7,380 nucleotides of DNA from Dehalococcoidia bacterium. Its GTDB lineage: Bacteria > Chloroflexota > Dehalococcoidia > Lucifugimonadales > Australimonadaceae. The first letter of the stretch is position 1, and the number at the start of each line of letters is the position of its first letter. Both the position numbers and the translations under genes were made by a program. The notes below the pieces were generated by a model, which saw nothing but the letters and a program-made list of their open reading frames with translations, did not search any database and had not been told where the DNA came from. Where the stretch lies: assembly GCA_021296055.1 (NCBI GenBank), contig JAGWBE010000043.1, forward strand, positions 2,046-9,425, in the 5' to 3' direction. Below are positions 5,718 to 7,380 of the stretch, piece by piece.

Positions 5718-6703
5718 TGGCCGCGCCGCCCAACCGCTCGGTGGAGGCGATCTACGCGCCCGTGCGCGACGAGCTCGATCGAGTGGACGCCAATCTGCTC
5801 GACCTGGCGGCCAAGGCCAACCTCTCGCTCGACGACCGCCTCTTCGCCCAGGCCGTGCTCAGCGGCGGGAAGAAGGTGCGCCCGGCGCTTACGCTGCTGG
5901 CGGCGCGGGTCGGCGGCGAGCGCAGCGACAAGCCCATCGTCATGGCCACGGCAGTGGAGCTGCTGCACATCGCCACGCTCATCCACGACGACACGGTGGA
6001 CGGAGCGCTCACGCGCCGGGGCCGCGCCACCGCTCCCAGTCTGTGGGGAGGCAAGGTGGCCATCCTGCTCGGCGACTACGTATTCGCGGCGTCCGCCACC
6101 TACGTCTGCGACACCGGCGACGTCTACGTCATCCGCCGTTTCTCCGAGACCATCATGGAGCTGGCGCGCGGCGAGTTGGCCGAGCACTTCAGCGCCTTCG
6201 ACTGGACACAGACGCTGGACGACTACACGAGCCGCATCTACAGCAAGACGGCGTCCCTCTTCGCCACGGCGGCGGAGGCCGGCGGCGTGCTGGGCGGCGC
6301 GGAGGCCGCCGCGTGCGAGGCGCTGCGGCGCTACGGACGCGCGATCGGCATGGCCTACCAGGTGATGGACGACGTGCTCGACTTCTTGGGCACGGAGGAG
6401 GAGCTGGGCAAGCCGGTAGGCGCGGATCTGCTCCAAGGCACGCTCACGCTCCCTACGCTGCTGTTCGTGCAGGCGCGCTCGGACGAACCGGCGGTGCGTC
6501 GCTTGCGCAATGGGGGCGCGGCGGACGACGACCTGCGGGAACTGGCGGGCCTGGTCGCCGCCTCGGACGCGATCGACCGCTCGCTGGAGGCGTGCGGGCG
6601 CTACCGCCGCGAGGCGCAGACGGCGCTGGAGGGTTTGCCCGCGGGCGAGGCTCGCGACGCCTTGGCCGCGCTCGCAGACTACATGGGCGGACGCCGCTCC
6701 TAG
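5717..6703 (+). CDS. Polyprenyl diphosphate synthase (trans, long-chain type)
   Basis: This 328-residue all-helical prenyltransferase condenses isopentenyl diphosphate onto an allylic primer, making the chain for quinone side chains or similar lipids. The landmarks are GGKKVRP (50-56), the first Asp-rich motif D91-D-T-V-D95, the second D218-D-V-L-D222 (YQVMDDVLDF), KTASLF, and KPVGADLLQGTLTLP. The fifth residue before the first Asp-rich motif is Ala86. A small residue there, with ATLIHDD, generally goes with products longer than C20 (octaprenyl or heptaprenyl synthases), so IspB/HepT-like is likely; exact length cannot be read. In the GE-x-x-Q segment the Gln is Glu (GELAEHF). The ATG at 5717 overlaps the metG stop, indicating translational coupling; the frame stays open back to 5075, but an earlier start would lie deep within metG. 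A GC hairpin (6692-6697/6706-6711) spans the stop. Confidence 0.93.
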   Translation: MAAPPNRSVEAIYAPVRDELDRVDANLLDLAAKANLSLDDRLFAQAVLSGGKKVRPALTLLAARVGGERSDKPIVMATAVELLHIATLIHDDTVDGALTRRGRATAPSLWGGKVAILLGDYVFAASATYVCDTGDVYVIRRFSETIMELARGELAEHFSAFDWTQTLDDYTSRIYSKTASLFATAAEAGGVLGGAEAAACEALRRYGRAIGMAYQVMDDVLDFLGTEEELGKPVGADLLQGTLTLPTLLFVQARSDEPAVRRLRNGGAADDDLRELAGLVAASDAIDRSLEACGRYRREAQTALEGLPAGEARDALAALADYMGGRRS

Positions 6704-6710
6704 ACGCGGC

Positions 6711-6740
6711 GGCTGCCCTGCGATTCCTCTCAAGGCGAAC
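6711..6740 (+). repeat. 30-nt palindromic element, decayed copy C
   Basis: Aligned without gaps to copy A, 24 of 30 bases agree. The right-hand 20 bases (6721-6740) agree at 18 of 20, while the left arm has mostly diverged, so the hairpin is largely lost. It lies 7 bases past the stop of the prenyl synthase, the same 3'-of-gene placement as the other copies. Confidence 0.6.
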
Positions 6741-6794
6741 GGCCTCTGCCTCCGTCGTTCCCGGCGACCCGCCCCGTCAACCGTGCGTATAGCA

Positions 6795-6823
6795 TTGACA
6801 AGGCGGGATTCCGGGGCTATTGT
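6795..6823 (+). promoter_or_regulatory. Sigma70-type promoter for the Rieske gene
   Basis: A perfect TTGACA (6795-6800) is followed after exactly 17 bases by TATTGT (6818-6823, 4/6 to TATAAT). The expected start site is about 6830, giving a leader near 40 bases before the ATG at 6872. It is the best two-box promoter in the window and shows that the oxygenase gene is probably transcribed separately from the metG-prenyl synthase pair. No obvious operator symmetry was noticed around it. Confidence 0.65.
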
Positions 6824-6858
6824 CGCTCCAATTGGCGGATTGCGCCTACAGCAACCGC

Positions 6859-6863
6859 AGGAG
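6859..6863 (+). promoter_or_regulatory. Ribosome binding site of the Rieske gene
   Basis: AGGAG stands 8 bases before the ATG at 6872 and fixes that start over other candidates. It contrasts with the absent or weak sites before metG, mce and the lipoprotein. Confidence 0.7.
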
Positions 6864-6871
6864 TGTGAAGC

Positions 6872-7380
6872 ATGCCGACCTTCACCGCGCAGACACGAGG
6901 CCAGTTGGAGCACGACGCGCCCATCGGCGACGTGCCCGACCTCTCCGGCGACATTCGCCATCTCATCCCCAAGTACGGCCTCCGCAACTACTGGTACCCC
7001 GCCATCAGCGAGCACAAGATCCCCAAGCGCCGACCCGTCCAGGTGCAAATGCTCGGCGAGGAGCTTGTCTTCTTCCGCGGGAAGGACGGGACGCCCGCCG
7101 CGCTCCAGGACGTGTGCCCGCACCGCGGGGCGCGCCTCTCCGAGGACTGGAAGGGCCTCATCTCGTGCCCGTACCACGGATGGACGTTCGACGAGGACGG
7201 GAAGAACGTGATGATCCTGTCGGAAGGGCCGGAGTCGCGGGTGTGCGGCCGGACGGGGACGGAGGCGTACGTATACCCGACGATCACGCTGAAGGGCGTG
7301 GTGTTCGCGTGGATCGGGGACACGAAGCCTGCGCCGCCGGAGGAGGACATCCCGCCGGAGTTCTACGACCCGAAGGCGTA
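6872..7380 (+). CDS. Rieske [2Fe-2S] oxygenase, large subunit-like (partial, cut by window end)
   Basis: The first 169 codons of a Rieske non-heme iron oxygenase are present; the gene runs off the right edge. Family members use reductase-supplied electrons to hydroxylate or demethylate aromatic and other ring compounds in the cytoplasm. The leader KYGLRNYWYPA resembles the vanillate demethylase/phenylpropionate dioxygenase relatives. Cluster ligands are visible: C82-P-H84 and C99-P-Y-H102 (CPHRGARL, CPYHGWTF), with 14 residues between His84 and Cys99, slightly fewer than the 15-17 usual in the family. The iron-binding catalytic domain lies beyond the window, so substrate and completeness are unknown. 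The ATG at 6872 has AGGAG 8 bases upstream and its own promoter. An alternative is a Rieske ferredoxin-like protein, but the N-terminal extension and the CPHRGARL/CPYHGW context favour an oxygenase alpha subunit. Confidence 0.88.
   Translation, partial: MPTFTAQTRGQLEHDAPIGDVPDLSGDIRHLIPKYGLRNYWYPAISEHKIPKRRPVQVQMLGEELVFFRGKDGTPAALQDVCPHRGARLSEDWKGLISCPYHGWTFDEDGKNVMILSEGPESRVCGRTGTEAYVYPTITLKGVVFAWIGDTKPAPPEEDIPPEFYDPKA

Noticed and set aside
6692..6711. Rho-independent terminator after the prenyl synthase
   Set aside because: CGCCGC/GCGGCG can form a 6-bp stem around 8 bases, but it spans the stop codon and no T-run follows, so it is probably chance in GC-rich sequence.
5537..7177. Long minus-strand open frame of 546 codons
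   Set aside because: It lies opposite metG, the prenyl synthase and the Rieske gene, its product is rich in Arg, Ala and Gly with no recognisable domain, and such frames are expected in GC-rich DNA.

Overview
The window is GC-rich (roughly two thirds G+C by eye), densely packed bacterial chromosome with eight protein genes: four on the minus strand (264-3133), then four on the plus strand (3169 to the right edge). The gene set fits a member of the Chloroflexota, possibly a Dehalococcoidia or SAR202-like lineage: acyl-CoA dehydrogenase, a split methylmalonyl-CoA mutase with its epimerase, an LppM-like lipoprotein, a long-chain prenyl diphosphate synthase and a Rieske oxygenase. That placement is inference from gene content and style; no marker in the window proves it.

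Left block, minus strand, in transcription order: an acyl-CoA dehydrogenase with a TTG start and a strong Shine-Dalgarno (3133-1982); a membrane-anchored lipoprotein of the LppM/DUF3153 type (1940-1200); methylmalonyl-CoA epimerase (1097-672); and the cobalamin-binding subunit of methylmalonyl-CoA mutase (662-264). The last two are 9 bases apart and act in consecutive steps that bring propionyl-CoA carbon to succinyl-CoA. With the dehydrogenase they suggest breakdown of branched-chain or odd-chain acyl-CoAs. The mutase catalytic subunit is not in the window.

Right block, plus strand: RsmI, the 16S rRNA C1402 2'-O-methyltransferase (3169-3987); methionyl-tRNA synthetase (4038-5717); and a polyprenyl diphosphate synthase (5717-6703) joined to it by a one-base stop/start overlap. 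These are housekeeping genes for translation and isoprenoid chain synthesis. After a 168-base gap with its own sigma70-type promoter comes the N-terminal part of a Rieske [2Fe-2S] oxygenase (6872 onward), cut by the window edge.

Noncoding DNA: the first 263 bases hold no gene. They carry a 59-base perfect direct repeat (1-59 and 136-194) with a 16-base perfect palindrome inside each copy. A separate 30-base imperfect palindromic element occurs three times in the same orientation (230-259, 1129-1158 and a decayed copy at 6711-6740), each a short way past the 3' end of a gene. Several starts have a -10-like hexamer a few bases upstream and no ribosome binding site, which suggests leaderless transcripts. 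No CRISPR array, transposase, tRNA or rRNA was seen. I found no clearly new biological system; the most interesting leads are the two repeat families and the way one repeat copy appears to supply the -35 box of the epimerase gene.
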